DNA of 64,000 nt. Source: Pseudoxanthomonas composti. GTDB taxonomy: Bacteria > Pseudomonadota > Gammaproteobacteria > Xanthomonadales > Xanthomonadaceae. The notes below the pieces were generated by a model. It was not told the origin of the DNA, did not search any database, and worked only from the letters and a program-made list of their open reading frames with translations. The stretch lies in assembly GCF_004122095.1 (NCBI RefSeq), contig NZ_SAWZ01000010.1, positions 62,001 through 126,000 of the forward strand, read 5' to 3'. Made by a program: the position numbers and the translations under genes. Below are positions 1 to 11,487 of this stretch, one piece after another (within the stretch, counting starts at the first letter, position 1; each line of letters opens with the position of its first letter).

Positions 1-208
1 CGTCGGCCGCGCCGACGCGCGCCCGCGCCTGAGCCGCTTCGCCCGCCTGCTGCCGCAGCTGATCCGCAACCCGGAGCAGCCGCTGGAGCGCGCCGATCTG
101 CGCTACACCAATGGATTTGCCCTGGTTTGGGGCCAAGCCGTACACGAAGACCCCAAGACTCCTGCGCCGGCGCCCGCTGGCCGTGGTCAGGCACAGGCAA
201 CGACATGA
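1..208 (+). CDS. ftsQ: Cell division protein FtsQ, C-terminal fragment (starts before window)
   Basis: The last 68 residues of a protein whose start lies before the window; the reading frame begins at base 2. It ends with a typical FtsQ tail (RADLRYTNGFALVWG) followed by a low-complexity Pro/Ala/Gly extension. FtsQ is the bitopic inner-membrane divisome protein that links FtsB/FtsL to the rest of the septal machinery. Its stop codon overlaps the ftsA start in an ATGA arrangement (205-208), so the two are translationally coupled as in other dcw clusters. The identification rests on this short tail together with the following ftsA and ftsZ genes. Confidence 0.9.
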   Translation, partial: VGRADARPRLSRFARLLPQLIRNPEQPLERADLRYTNGFALVWGQAVHEDPKTPAPAPAGRGQAQATT

Positions 209-1440
209 ATCGCAAAGGCGACAAATCGCTGATCGTCGGACTCGACATCGGCACTTCCAAGGTCACCGCGCTGGTCGGCGAGTATTCGCCGGGCAATCCG
301 ATCGAGGTGATCGGCATCGGCACGCACGAATCGCGCGGCCTCAAGCGCGGCGTGGTGGTGGACATCGAGTCGACCGTGCAATCGATCCAGCGCGCGGTGG
401 AGGAAGCCGAACTGATGGCCGGCTGCGAGATCCGCTCGGTCTACGCCTCCATCTCCGGCGCGCACGTGCAGTGCCGCAACTCCCAGGGCATCCAGCCGAT
501 CCGCGATGGCGAGGTCACCTGGAACGACCTGGACCGCGTGCTGGATGCGGCCAAGGCCGTGGCCATTCCGGCCGACCAGAAGATTCTGCACGCCATCCCG
601 CGCGAGTACGTGCTGGACGACTCGCAGGAAGGCATCCGCAACCCGGTCGGCATGACCGGCGTGCGCCTGGAAGTGCACGCGCATCTGGTGACTTGCGCGC
701 AGTCGGCCGCGGCCAATATCTCCAAGTGCGTGCAGCGCTGCGGGCTGCAGATCGACGACCTCATCCTGTCCTCGCTGGCGTCCTCGGTGGCGGTGCTGAC
801 CGCCGACGAGCGCGAGCTGGGCGTGGTGCTGGTGGACATGGGCGCGGGCACCACCGACCTGGCCGTGTTCGCCCAGGGCGCGATCTGCCACACCGCCTCG
901 CTGCCGATCGCCGGCGACCATGTCACCAACGACATCGCGCACATGCTGCGCACGCCCACGCCGGAAGCCGAGCAGATCAAGGTGCGCTACGCCTGCGCCC
1001 TGGCGCAGCTGGCCACGGCCGAGGAATCCATCCAGGTGCCCAGCGTCGGCGACCGTCCGCCGCGCCGGCTGCCGCGCCATTCGCTGGCGCAGGCCGTGCA
1101 GGGCCGCTACGAGGAGATCTTCGAGATGGTGCAGGCCGAACTGCGCCGCTCGGGGTTCGAGGAACTGGTGCGCGCCGGCATGGTGCTGACCGGCGGCGCC
1201 TCGAAGATGGAAGGCGTGGTGGAACTGGCCGAGGAGATGCTGCAGATGCCGGTGCGCGTGGGCATCCCCCAGCACGTGACCGGCCTGGGCGAGGTGGTCG
1301 GCAACCCGGTGCACGCCACCGGCGTGGGCCTGCTGCTGATGGGCAGCCAGATCGAACACCCCAGGCGCCCCAGCCTGCCCACGGGCAAGGCCGGCAGCCT
1401 CTTCAAGAAACTCAAGAACTGGTACCGCGGCGAGTTCTGA
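205..1440 (+). CDS. ftsA: Cell division protein FtsA (actin-like FtsZ membrane tether)
   Basis: A 411-residue actin-family ATPase that anchors the FtsZ ring to the inner membrane and recruits later divisome proteins. Phosphate-1 motif GLDIGTSKV is at residues 12-20, phosphate-2 motif DMGAGTTDLA at 211-220, and an adenosine-type motif VLTGGASKMEG follows near 330. The last 15 residues (GSLFKKLKNWYRGEF) form the basic amphipathic helix used for membrane binding. The ATG at 205 was chosen over an in-frame start at 127 because it begins the conserved MNRKGDKSLIVGLDIG region and overlaps the ftsQ stop. Length fits the family (E. coli FtsA is 420 residues). Confidence 0.98.
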   Translation: MNRKGDKSLIVGLDIGTSKVTALVGEYSPGNPIEVIGIGTHESRGLKRGVVVDIESTVQSIQRAVEEAELMAGCEIRSVYASISGAHVQCRNSQGIQPIRDGEVTWNDLDRVLDAAKAVAIPADQKILHAIPREYVLDDSQEGIRNPVGMTGVRLEVHAHLVTCAQSAAANISKCVQRCGLQIDDLILSSLASSVAVLTADERELGVVLVDMGAGTTDLAVFAQGAICHTASLPIAGDHVTNDIAHMLRTPTPEAEQIKVRYACALAQLATAEESIQVPSVGDRPPRRLPRHSLAQAVQGRYEEIFEMVQAELRRSGFEELVRAGMVLTGGASKMEGVVELAEEMLQMPVRVGIPQHVTGLGEVVGNPVHATGVGLLLMGSQIEHPRRPSLPTGKAGSLFKKLKNWYRGEF

Positions 1441-1562
1441 CGCGGTAGCGAAACGAGCGTGGCGGCGAGGGCGCCGACACGTGCGGTGGGAGGGAAACGG
1501 GCTTGAGCGGTACCCAGCAAGGCAACGACACAAACATCATAAAAATCACGAGGACAACGGAC

Positions 1563-2846
1563 ATGGCACATTTCGAATTGGTTGAAACGATGGCTCCCAA
1601 CGCGGTGATCAAGGTCATCGGCGTGGGCGGTGGCGGCGGCAACGCCGTGGCCCACATGGTCAGCAGCAGCGTGGACGGCGTGGAATTCATCACCGCCAAC
1701 ACCGACTCGCAGGCGATCAAGAACTGCGGCGCCAAGCAGCAGCTGCAGCTCGGCGGCAACGTCACCAAGGGCCTGGGCGCCGGCGCCAACCCGGAAGTCG
1801 GCCGCCAGGCCGCGCTGGAAGACCGCGACCGCATCATCGAGGCGCTGACCGGCGCGGACATGGTGTTCATCACCGCTGGCATGGGCGGCGGCACCGGCAC
1901 GGGCGCAGCCCCGGTGGTGGCGCAGCTGGCCAAGGAAATGGGCATCCTGACCGTGGCCGTGGTCACCAAGCCGTTCCCGTTCGAAGGCCGTCGCCGCATG
2001 CAGGTGGCGCTGAAGGGCATCGAAGAGCTCTCGGCGCACTGCGATTCGCTGATCACCATTCCCAACGAGAAGCTGATCACCGTCCTGGGCCGCAACGCCA
2101 CCATGATCCAGGCCTTCCGCGCCGCCAACGACGTGCTGCTGGGCGCCGTGCAGGGCATCGCCGACCTGATCGTGCGTCCGGGCCTGATCAACGTCGACTT
2201 CGCCGACGTGCGCACCGTGATGAGCGAGATGGGCCTGGCCATGATGGGCACCGGCGCCGCCAAGGGCGATGACCGCGCCCAGGCCGCCGCCGAGGCCGCC
2301 ATTCAGAACCCGCTGCTGGACGATGTGAACCTGGCCGGCGCCAACGGCATCCTGGTCAACATCACCGCCGGTCCGGACTTCACCATGGCCGAGTTCGACG
2401 AAGTCGGCCGCACCGTGGAAGGCTTCGCCTCGGACGATGCCACCGTCGTGGTCGGCACCGTGCTCGACCCGAACATGCAGGACGAGGTGCGCGTGACCGT
2501 CGTGGCCACCGGCCTGAACCGCGCCGCCGTGCGTCAGCCGGTCCGCGGCAACACCGACCTGGGCGGCTTCCAGCGCGAGCCGGCACGTGCGCCGATCAAG
2601 CTCGTGCGCGATGCCACCACCGGCATGGCGATCGATGCCATGGCCGATGGCACCGGCCTCAAGGCCCCGGCCGCCCCGGCCCCGAGCCGCGCCGACCAGA
2701 TCGCCAACGCCACCCGTGGCCTGGGCCTGCGTCGCAACGCCGGCGATGCCGCCGCGCCGAGCAGCCCGGCCGCTGCGCCGCAGGCGGCCGAGCTGCCGGA
2801 CAACTACCTGGACATTCCGGCGTTCCTGCGTCGCCAGGCCGACTGA
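1563..2846 (+). CDS. ftsZ: Cell division GTPase FtsZ
   Basis: A 427-residue tubulin homologue that polymerises into the Z-ring. The tubulin signature GGGTGTG is at residues 108-114, the N-terminal nucleotide-binding loop VGGGGGNAV at 21-29, and the T7 catalytic loop NVDFADV is present at about residue 205. A variable Ala/Pro-rich linker leads to the conserved tail peptide [10 protein letters not shown] that binds FtsA and other partners. The start at 1563 gives the family N-terminus (MAHFELVE) and has AGGA at 1551-1554; the 20 extra in-frame codons upstream are not conserved-looking. It lies 122 bp after ftsA and is followed by a strong hairpin terminator. Confidence 0.98.
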   Translation: MAHFELVETMAPNAVIKVIGVGGGGGNAVAHMVSSSVDGVEFITANTDSQAIKNCGAKQQLQLGGNVTKGLGAGANPEVGRQAALEDRDRIIEALTGADMVFITAGMGGGTGTGAAPVVAQLAKEMGILTVAVVTKPFPFEGRRRMQVALKGIEELSAHCDSLITIPNEKLITVLGRNATMIQAFRAANDVLLGAVQGIADLIVRPGLINVDFADVRTVMSEMGLAMMGTGAAKGDDRAQAAAEAAIQNPLLDDVNLAGANGILVNITAGPDFTMAEFDEVGRTVEGFASDDATVVVGTVLDPNMQDEVRVTVVATGLNRAAVRQPVRGNTDLGGFQREPARAPIKLVRDATTGMAIDAMADGTGLKAPAAPAPSRADQIANATRGLGLRRNAGDAAAPSSPAAAPQAAELPDNYLDIPAFLRRQAD

Positions 2847-2938
2847 TCCATCGTTGCATCCGGCGCGGTTGCCCGCCGCGTCCGGTGCCGGTCCTGCCGG
2901 CGCCGCACTCCGCAGGGAGGGGCTGTCCTGTCCTTTGC

Positions 2939-2968
2939 TGCCGGGTCGCTTACGACCCGGCAGGTTTT
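2939..2968 (+). terminator. Intrinsic terminator after ftsZ
   Basis: A perfect 10-bp stem (TGCCGGGTCG at 2939-2948, CGACCCGGCA at 2953-2962) with a CTTA tetraloop is followed by GGTTTTCC. It sits 92 bp past the ftsZ stop and before lpxC, so it should close the division-gene transcript and leave lpxC to its own promoter. Confidence 0.75.
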
Positions 2969-3032
2969 CCCGTTCCGAACCGGCCAGCGTGCCGACGGAA
3001 CGTTGCAATCACGGGACAACATGACGCTTCCC

Positions 3033-3061
3033 TTAAGATTCAGCGTCTCCGATGGTATTCT
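3033..3061 (+). promoter_or_regulatory. Candidate sigma-70 promoter of lpxC
   Basis: A -35-like TTAAGA (3033-3038) is separated by 17 bp from TATTCT (3056-3061), which is preceded by TGG, an extended -10. The start of transcription would fall about 30 bp before the lpxC ATG. The site lies between the ftsZ terminator and lpxC, where a promoter is expected. It is pattern-based only. Confidence 0.45.
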
Positions 3062-3098
3062 CCCGCCGTTTTGACGCCTTTGCGTCGCATTTCCCACC

Positions 3099-4013
3099 AT
3101 GACCCAGCAACGCACCCTCAAGAACGTGATCCGCGCGACCGGCGTGGGCCTGCACAGTGGCGAGAAGGTCTATATGACCTTGCGCCCGGCTGCGCCCGAC
3201 ACCGGCGTGGTGTTCCGCCGGGTGGACCTGGAACCTGTGGTGGAAGTGCCGGCCAGCGCCACCCTGGTCACCGAGACCACGCTGTGCACCGGGCTGACCT
3301 GCGGCATCGCCAAGATCCAGACCGTGGAGCACCTGATGTCCGCGCTGGCGGGCCTGGGCGTGGACAACTGCTATGTCGAACTGTCCTCGGCTGAGCTGCC
3401 GATCATGGACGGGTCGGCCGGTCCGTTCGTGTTCCTGCTGCAGTCCGCCGGCATCGTCGAGCAGGACGCGCCGAAGAAGTTCATGCGCATCCTCAAGCCG
3501 GTGGAAGTGCGCGATGGCGACAAGGTGGCCCGCTTCGAGCCGTACGACGGCTTCAAGCTCGGTTTCACCGTGCAGTTCAACCACCCGATGATCCCGGCCT
3601 CGCAATCGCGGGCGGAAGTGGATTTCTCCACCGCCGCCTACATCCGCGAGGTCTCGCGCGCCCGCACCTTCGGCTTCATGCGCGACCTGGAGTACATGCG
3701 CGAGCGCAATCTCGGCCTGGGTGGCTCGATGGACAACGCCATCGTCCTGGACGAGTACCGCGTGCTCAACGAGGACGGCCTGCGCTACGCCGATGAGTTC
3801 GTGCGCCACAAGATCCTCGACGCCGTGGGCGATCTGTACCTGGCCGGTCACCCGATCCTGGGGGCGTACGAGGGCTTCAAGTCCGGCCATGCGCTCAACA
3901 ACACCCTGGTCCGTGCGCTGCTGGAGCAGCCCGAGGCCTGGGAAGAAGTGACCTTCGAACAGGCCAGCGACGCGGCGCCTGTCGTCTACGGAACGCCGAC
4001 GCTCGCGCATTGA
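3099..4013 (+). CDS. lpxC: UDP-3-O-acyl-N-acetylglucosamine deacetylase LpxC
   Basis: A 304-residue zinc deacetylase that catalyses the committed step of lipid A biosynthesis in the cytosol. Zinc ligands are recognisable: H78 in VEHLMSAL and the His/Asp of the [10 protein letters not shown] segment; the catalytic glutamate is next to H78. The N-terminus [21 protein letters not shown] matches the family exactly, so the ATG at 3099 is secure. Length equals that of E. coli LpxC (305). Its position between ftsZ and secA is the classical gammaproteobacterial arrangement. Confidence 0.98.
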   Translation: MTQQRTLKNVIRATGVGLHSGEKVYMTLRPAAPDTGVVFRRVDLEPVVEVPASATLVTETTLCTGLTCGIAKIQTVEHLMSALAGLGVDNCYVELSSAELPIMDGSAGPFVFLLQSAGIVEQDAPKKFMRILKPVEVRDGDKVARFEPYDGFKLGFTVQFNHPMIPASQSRAEVDFSTAAYIREVSRARTFGFMRDLEYMRERNLGLGGSMDNAIVLDEYRVLNEDGLRYADEFVRHKILDAVGDLYLAGHPILGAYEGFKSGHALNNTLVRALLEQPEAWEEVTFEQASDAAPVVYGTPTLAH

Positions 4014-4189
4014 CGCTGCGCTGTGGCACGCCCCGTGCATTGATCCGGGCAGTCCACTCACACAGGCTTGAAGTCGCTGAAGTGTGAACCATGTCGGCTT
4101 TTTCGGCCCGGTTTAACCAATTCCTAATTTCTAGCTAACGACCCGGCCTACGCACGTCGGTACCATGCCCCGTCGCTGTGAGGGTCAGG

Positions 4190-4663
4190 TCAAGACTTCT
4201 TTGGCCGATAACGTCGCATCGGGTCTGGTGCCGGAATCTTGGACAGGGTGTCGTCCAGGGATGCCAGGACCTCAGCCAACGCCTTGTGCGCGGTGGCCGA
4301 GCCAGCGGGTGCGGGGCGCGTTTCGGGCTGGGGAGCCCAGAGCGGTTGGGTGGTGACCTTGGCGGCAACGTCGGTCGCGCTCAGGCCAAGGGATGCGGCC
4401 AGTTGCAGCAGTTCGGGCGTGGCCAGGCGCAGTTTCGCCTTCCACACCGGGGAGTCAACGAGAAAGACAAGGCGTCTGTCCGTGACGTTCGCCAGCCGGC
4501 AGTGGTTTGCCAGCGCAGGCGGAAGGACCGGGCGGAACTGATGTCCCAACGCGTTGAGCCACAGGGCGCGACGCAACGGGTCGGCTGCCGAACCTGCCAT
4601 TGCGGCCTGAAGGGCTGGGATGGGTTGGGCGGGGCGACGCGAACGGGGCTTCGAATCTGACAT
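4190..4663 (-). CDS. dciA: DciA-type DnaB helicase loader (DUF721 protein)
   Basis: A 157-residue DUF721 protein convergent with lpxC. A basic, disordered-looking N-terminus (MSDSKPRSRRPAQP) is followed by the globular DUF721 core (about residues 25-95, including LANVTDRRLVFLVDSPVWKAKLR) and a Pro-rich tail. DUF721 proteins are DciA, which loads the replicative helicase in bacteria lacking DnaC. A DUF721 gene in the lpxC-secA interval is common in gammaproteobacteria. Its ATG is only 23 bp from the divergent M23 peptidase ATG, so at least one of the two promoters must lie inside the neighbouring coding region. Confidence 0.85.
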   Translation of the reverse strand: MSDSKPRSRRPAQPIPALQAAMAGSAADPLRRALWLNALGHQFRPVLPPALANHCRLANVTDRRLVFLVDSPVWKAKLRLATPELLQLAASLGLSATDVAAKVTTQPLWAPQPETRPAPAGSATAHKALAEVLASLDDTLSKIPAPDPMRRYRPKKS

Positions 4664-4686
4664 CAGGATTTAGAGCGCATGTGCAA

Positions 4687-5637
4687 ATGAGTTTCCACAC
4701 CATCCTAAACAATGCGCGGACCTGGTTCGCGCACCATCTGGCGGTCCGTTCCGAGCAAGCGCGTTATCACATCCATCTTCGCCCGCTGACCAGCGCCGGC
4801 GTGCTGCTGGTGGGCGGCCTGGTGCTTGGCCTGGCCGGGCGCAGTGCCTTCGGCATGGCCCAGGTGTCGCTGCTGCAGGCGCGCGCCGAGCGCCAACAGG
4901 TCGAACTGGACCAGGTGCGCCGTGGCGCCCAGCAGGAAGTCAACGCCATGTCCGCCCGTCTGGGCGAACTGCAGGCCCAGGCCAACCGGCTCAACGCGTT
5001 GGGCGAACGCCTGACGCGCATGGGCAAGCTGCAGGACGGCGAGTTCGATTTCCAGGAACCGGTGGGCCAGGGTGGTGCCGACGCCTCCTACGACATGGCG
5101 CCGCGTGAGCTGTCCAAGGGCCTGGATGGACTGGAGAAGTCCTTTGCCACCTCCGGCCAGCAGCTGTCGGTGCTGGAATCGCTGCTGTTCAACCGCGAGC
5201 TCGACCGAAACGCCACGCCCTCGCGCCTGCCGATCGCCAACAGCTACATCACCTCCGGCTTCGGCGGCCGCGCCGACCCGTTCGGCGGCGGTGGCCAGTA
5301 CCACAAGGGCATCGACTTCAAGGCCTCGGTGGGCGATCCGGTACTGTCGGTGGCCGATGGCGTGGTCAGCTTCGCCGGCGTCAAGAGCGGCTATGGCAAC
5401 GTGGTCGACGTGGACCATGGCAATGGCTACATCACCCGCTACGCGCACAACTCGCGGCTGATGGTGCAGCCCGGGGACCTGGTGCGCGCCGGGCAGCAGG
5501 TGGCCAAGGCCGGTTCCACGGGCCGTTCCACAGGCGCCCATGTGCATTTCGAGGTCTGGCAGGACGGGCGCGTGATGAACCCGCGCAAGTTCCTCGGCGA
5601 AGGCCCCACCCCGGTGGGCGCGCCCAAGCGCGGTTGA
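4687..5637 (+). CDS. Membrane-anchored M23 family murein peptidase
   Basis: A 316-residue protein with one N-terminal membrane anchor (about residues 35-58), a coiled-coil-like Gln/Arg/Glu-rich segment (60-115) and a C-terminal LytM/M23 domain (about 183-310). Zinc ligands H206 and D210 (YHKGID) and the HVHFEV motif (H285/H287) are intact, so it can be an active peptidoglycan endopeptidase facing the periplasm. It lies between dciA and secA, where Xanthomonadaceae carry this gene. The ATG at 4687 was chosen because it puts the anchor close to the N-terminus; a GTG at 4681 in the same frame is nearly equivalent, and longer in-frame starts overlap dciA. The exact cleavage specificity is not evident. 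Confidence 0.88.
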   Translation: MSFHTILNNARTWFAHHLAVRSEQARYHIHLRPLTSAGVLLVGGLVLGLAGRSAFGMAQVSLLQARAERQQVELDQVRRGAQQEVNAMSARLGELQAQANRLNALGERLTRMGKLQDGEFDFQEPVGQGGADASYDMAPRELSKGLDGLEKSFATSGQQLSVLESLLFNRELDRNATPSRLPIANSYITSGFGGRADPFGGGGQYHKGIDFKASVGDPVLSVADGVVSFAGVKSGYGNVVDVDHGNGYITRYAHNSRLMVQPGDLVRAGQQVAKAGSTGRSTGAHVHFEVWQDGRVMNPRKFLGEGPTPVGAPKRG

Positions 5638-5679
5638 GTCCGCGGGCACGGGCTTGATTCCCAGAGCGCCGGCCCAAGT

Positions 5680-5728
5680 TACAATGTGATGTTGCCGGAC
5701 AGGGCGCGGTGCGCCCTGTTCTGCTTTT
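5680..5728 (+). promoter_or_regulatory. secA leader: candidate -10 box and hairpin
   Basis: A good -10-like TACAAT (5680-5685) without a convincing -35 is followed by a perfect 9-bp hairpin (ACAGGGCGC 5699-5707, GGT loop, GCGCCCTGT 5711-5719) and TCTGCTTTT. The hairpin may terminate the M23-peptidase transcript, or, if TACAAT is a real -10, act in the 5' leader of secA. SecA levels are controlled by leader structures in enteric bacteria, but no SecM-like arrest peptide is seen here. Confidence 0.4.
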
Positions 5729-5816
5729 GGGGACTTTGAGGCAGGCGATGGATTTCCGGTGCGGGATCCCGGCCGCCTTGTCGGTCCCGGCGCTCCTTCA
5801 CTACCGGTTTGCGTAC

Positions 5817-8543
<2,727 letters not shown>

Positions 8544-8589
8544 GCTGAGCTGCCCGTGCTCCCGACTCGCCGAGTTGGGGGGCCAGGAG

Positions 8590-8682
8590 CACCCAGGTCC
8601 GGAGCGGACCTGGGTGACGGGGACTTTCCTCCGATCCCCTGCGGCTGTCGCCGCGCCCCCCTTACCAAGGGGGCTTTGCTCC
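8590..8682. repeat. Cluster of hairpins downstream of secA
   Basis: Two further hairpins follow the secA stop. One is a perfect 12-bp stem (CACCCAGGTCCG 8590-8601, GAG loop, CGGACCTGGGTG 8605-8616). The other is a GC-rich C5/G5 stem (8655-8674) followed by TTTGCTCC that resembles an intrinsic terminator. The stretch has the look of the degenerate intergenic repeats common in Xanthomonadaceae. The rest of the gap up to 8946 holds no convincing gene. Confidence 0.5.
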
Positions 8683-8946
8683 AGACACGTGATCGGGTGT
8701 TGGAAAATGTGGGCCTGTTCTTACAGCGATGTGGAGCGGGTCTTGACTAGCTGTTTGGGAATACGCCCCCCCTGTGAATGCCGGAAAATGCGATCTCTGC
8801 GGCCCGGCGCCGTGGTCGCCGGTCGTGTGACGGCGCACTGAGGGAGGTGGGTCGGGACCGGGCCAAAAATGTGCGTTGAGGGACGTTGGCCTGGATGAGG
8901 CCCACAGCTCTTGCCCGGCGGCGCCTTGGCACGGCAAAGTCCGTGC
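8683..8946. other. Non-coding stretch before the Nudix gene
   Basis: The second half of the 403-bp secA-mutT gap. Short frames here lack ribosome sites and family similarity. I see no RNA gene. A promoter for the Nudix gene is expected but no good -35/-10 pair stands out. Confidence 0.4.
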
Positions 8947-9912
8947 ATGCCTGAAGCTCTGAGATCCATACACGTGGTGGCCGGCCTGATCACCGACGCC
9001 CGCGGGCGCATCCTGCTGACCCGACGCACCGAGGGACGTGACCTGGCCGGGCGCTGGGAGTTTCCAGGCGGCAAGCGCGAGCCCGGCGAGACCTCCGAGC
9101 AGGCGCTGGTGCGCGAACTGGAAGAGGAATTGGGGATCCGGGCGGAGGTTGGCGACTGGATCATCGACGTGCCCCAGCGCTATCCCGACAAGCGCCTGCG
9201 CCTGGAAGTGCGGCGCATCCGCAGCTTCAAGGGCTCGCCACGCGGGCACGAAGGCCAGGCCATGGTCTGGGTGATGCCGGACAAGCTCGGCCGCTACGAC
9301 ATGCCGCCTGCGGACAAGCCGGTGGTGGGCGCCCTGCTGCAGCCGGATCGGATTCTGGTCACTCTGGCCCCAGCTGACGCCAATGATGCGGCCTGGCTCA
9401 CGTCGCTGGAGCGCGCATTGGGAGATGGCATCCAGCGCGTGGTCCTCTCACTGCCCGGGACTGATGAAGCGCGCTCGCAGGCCCTGGGCACGCAGGCGGT
9501 CGCCCTGTGCAAGCGTCACGGGGCGCAGGCGCTGGTGCGCGAGGACGCGGCGCTGGCCGCCGCGCTGGGGACGGGGCTCTATCTGTCCGGTGCGCGCCTG
9601 GTTGAGCTGAGCGAGCGGCCGCTCGCGGCGGACGGCCTGCTGGCCGCAGCCTGCGACACCGCTGAGCACCTGGCCGCGGCCGAGCGACTGCGTTGCGATT
9701 TCGCGGTGACCGAGGTCCAGGCCCAGGTCGATGAAACCTCACCGGAGCGTGAGATGGCGCTGGCCTGGGCGGACTTCGAGCGCCTGCGTGAAGCGTCGTC
9801 CCTTCCGCTCTATGCAGCGGCTGGGGCCGATGCGCTGGGGGTGGATGAGGTGCGTCGTCATGGCGGGCAGGGTGTCGCGCTGACTGGCGAGTCCCTGCAT
9901 GGCGCGAGCTGA
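8947..9912 (+). CDS. mutT: Nudix hydrolase (MutT) fused to a thiamine-phosphate-synthase-like domain
   Basis: A 321-residue two-domain protein. The N-terminal Nudix domain (about 1-135) contains the full Nudix box at residues 42-64 (GX5EX7REUXEEXGU, read as GKREPGE...RELEEELGI), as in MutT, which removes 8-oxo-dGTP from the nucleotide pool. The C-terminal half (about 140-321) looks like a ThiE/TenI TIM-barrel. This MutT-ThiE fusion is common in gammaproteobacteria, and its position after secA parallels secA-mutT in E. coli. Whether the second domain is catalytic is unclear; key phosphate-binding residues cannot be checked by eye. The ATG at 8947 begins the conserved IHVVAGLI strand; 12 extra codons upstream are discarded. 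Confidence 0.9.
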   Translation: MPEALRSIHVVAGLITDARGRILLTRRTEGRDLAGRWEFPGGKREPGETSEQALVRELEEELGIRAEVGDWIIDVPQRYPDKRLRLEVRRIRSFKGSPRGHEGQAMVWVMPDKLGRYDMPPADKPVVGALLQPDRILVTLAPADANDAAWLTSLERALGDGIQRVVLSLPGTDEARSQALGTQAVALCKRHGAQALVREDAALAAALGTGLYLSGARLVELSERPLAADGLLAAACDTAEHLAAAERLRCDFAVTEVQAQVDETSPEREMALAWADFERLREASSLPLYAAAGADALGVDEVRRHGGQGVALTGESLHGAS

Positions 9913-9976
9913 GACGCGGTGACGCGGTAAGGGTATGCCGCTCGGGATCAGATCGATCATCCCCAAGGCGGCCGCC

Positions 9977-10600
9977 TCAGCGCTTGGCCTTGGCCGCCGC
10001 CAGCTGACGATAGCGACGATCCAGCTCTTCGACGTGCGCCTCCAGGGCGTCCAGGTCCTGATCGTTGCCGACCACGTCGTCGGCCACCTCCAGACGCTGC
10101 GCCCGCGTGGACTGGGCGGCGATCATGCGATCGGCCAGGGTCGCGTCGATGCCATCGCGGTTGATCAGCCGTCGGTGCTGCAGCTCGACCGGCACGTCCA
10201 CCACCAGGATGCGGTCGAGCCAGGGATAGGCCTGGCGGGCACCGCCTTCGGTCAGGAGCGGAATCATGGCCACGGCGTAAGGGCTGGCAGTGGCGACGCA
10301 ACCAGCATGCAGGGCGGCCCGGATGGGCGGGTGTAGCAGAGCTTCCAGCGCCTTGCGCTGGGCCTCGTCCTCGAACACGCGCCGGCGCAGCAGTGCGCGA
10401 TCCAGCCGCCCGTCTTCGGTCAGAACGTCCCGGCCGAAGTGGGCCACGATTGCGGCGAGTGCGGGCTGACCCGGCTCGACCACCGCGCGCGCGACGGCGT
10501 CCGCGTCGAGCACGGCGATCCCGCGCCGGAGGAAGGCCGCTTCCAGCGCACTCTTGCCCGAGGCGATTCCTCCGGTGAGGCCAATGATGTAGTCGCTCAT
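9977..10600 (-). CDS. coaE: Dephospho-CoA kinase CoaE
   Basis: A 207-residue P-loop kinase catalysing the last step of coenzyme A synthesis, ATP-dependent phosphorylation of dephospho-CoA. The Walker A loop GGIASGKS is at residues 10-17, the substrate-binding LDADAVAR follows, and the lid region is present. Length matches the family (about 206). It lies 20 bp downstream of pilD on the same strand, the coaE-pilD linkage seen in many type IV pilus loci. Confidence 0.96.
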   Translation of the reverse strand: MSDYIIGLTGGIASGKSALEAAFLRRGIAVLDADAVARAVVEPGQPALAAIVAHFGRDVLTEDGRLDRALLRRRVFEDEAQRKALEALLHPPIRAALHAGCVATASPYAVAMIPLLTEGGARQAYPWLDRILVVDVPVELQHRRLINRDGIDATLADRMIAAQSTRAQRLEVADDVVGNDQDLDALEAHVEELDRRYRQLAAAKAKR

Positions 10601-10620
10601 GCCGCTGCGATCGTTGCTAC

Positions 10621-11484
10621 TCAGCGCAGCCCGGCAAAGCGCATGTAGGCGCCGATCATCTCATCGCCGAAGAAGAACACCAGCCATCCCGCGATGGCCA
10701 GGTACGGACCGAACGGAATGGGAGTGGCGCGGTCGCGCCCCTTGGCCGCCAGCCAGATCGAGCCGATGATCGCCCCGACCAGGGACGAGAGCAGGATCAC
10801 CGGCAGGATGCCTTTCAGCCCGACCCAGGCGCCCAGCGCCGCCAGCAGCTTGAAGTCGCCATGCCCCATGCCCTCCTTGCCGGTAAGCTGCTTGAACAGC
10901 CACCACACCGACCACAGCGAGAGATAGCCCACCATCGCACCGAGCAGGGCAGGCTTGGTGGGCATGTAGAGCGAGTCGATGCTGCCGATGAGCCCCAGCC
11001 ACATCAGCGGCAGGGTCAGCGAATCCGGTAGCAACCGCGTGCGCAGGTCGATCCCGGCCAGGGCCACCAGAAAGCAGCTCAGCACCGCGGCCCCGAACCC
11101 CTGCCAGCCGAAACCGAAACGGGCCACCGCCGCCACTGCCAGCAGGCAGGTGATCAACTCCACCAGCGGATACTGCGGCGAGATCGGCGCATGGCAATGC
11201 CGGCACCTGCCACGCAGGACCAGCCAGCTGAACACCGGGATGTTCTCGTACCAGGACAGCTTGTGCTTGCAGTGTGGGCAGTGCGAGGGCTCGATCACGA
11301 TCCCCGGCGGCGGCGGGTCATAGATCTCCGGCTGCTCCAGGATCTCGCGGGCATCGGTCTTCCACTGCCACTCCATCCTCCGCGGCAAGCGCAGGATCAC
11401 CACATTGAGAAAGCTGCCAACCAGCAGCCCCAACCCGGCCACGACCGGATAGCCGAGCTCGGGGTTCTGATCGAGGAACGACAT
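10621..11484 (-). CDS. pilD: Type IV prepilin peptidase/N-methyltransferase PilD
   Basis: A 287-residue inner-membrane aspartyl protease that cleaves the type III leader of prepilins and pseudopilins and methylates the new N-terminus. The cytoplasmic zinc motif has Cys at 69, 72, 94 and 97. The catalytic aspartates are D146 (GIDLRTR) and D210 (GHGD in the GxGD motif). About seven or eight hydrophobic segments follow. The stop of pilC is 3 bp upstream of its start, so the pair is co-transcribed. It probably serves pilA and type II secretion pseudopilins too. Confidence 0.97.
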   Translation of the reverse strand: MSFLDQNPELGYPVVAGLGLLVGSFLNVVILRLPRRMEWQWKTDAREILEQPEIYDPPPPGIVIEPSHCPHCKHKLSWYENIPVFSWLVLRGRCRHCHAPISPQYPLVELITCLLAVAAVARFGFGWQGFGAAVLSCFLVALAGIDLRTRLLPDSLTLPLMWLGLIGSIDSLYMPTKPALLGAMVGYLSLWSVWWLFKQLTGKEGMGHGDFKLLAALGAWVGLKGILPVILLSSLVGAIIGSIWLAAKGRDRATPIPFGPYLAIAGWLVFFFGDEMIGAYMRFAGLR

Positions 11485-11487
11485 GCT

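Noticed and set aside
1107-3008. Long minus-strand frame opposite ftsA/ftsZ, and similar long antisense frames opposite secA (5679-8528), sucCD (18873-21389), pgeF-DCC (25870-28530) and the permease (41423-43024)
   Set aside because: They mirror real, well-identified genes; their protein composition (His/Arg/Ala/Gly-rich, low complexity) is the artefact of reading high-GC coding DNA on the opposite strand.
5709-5816. 36-codon N-terminal extension of SecA or a SecM-like leader peptide
   Set aside because: No SecA has such an extension, the start would be a GTG inside the hairpin, and no arrest-peptide motif is present.
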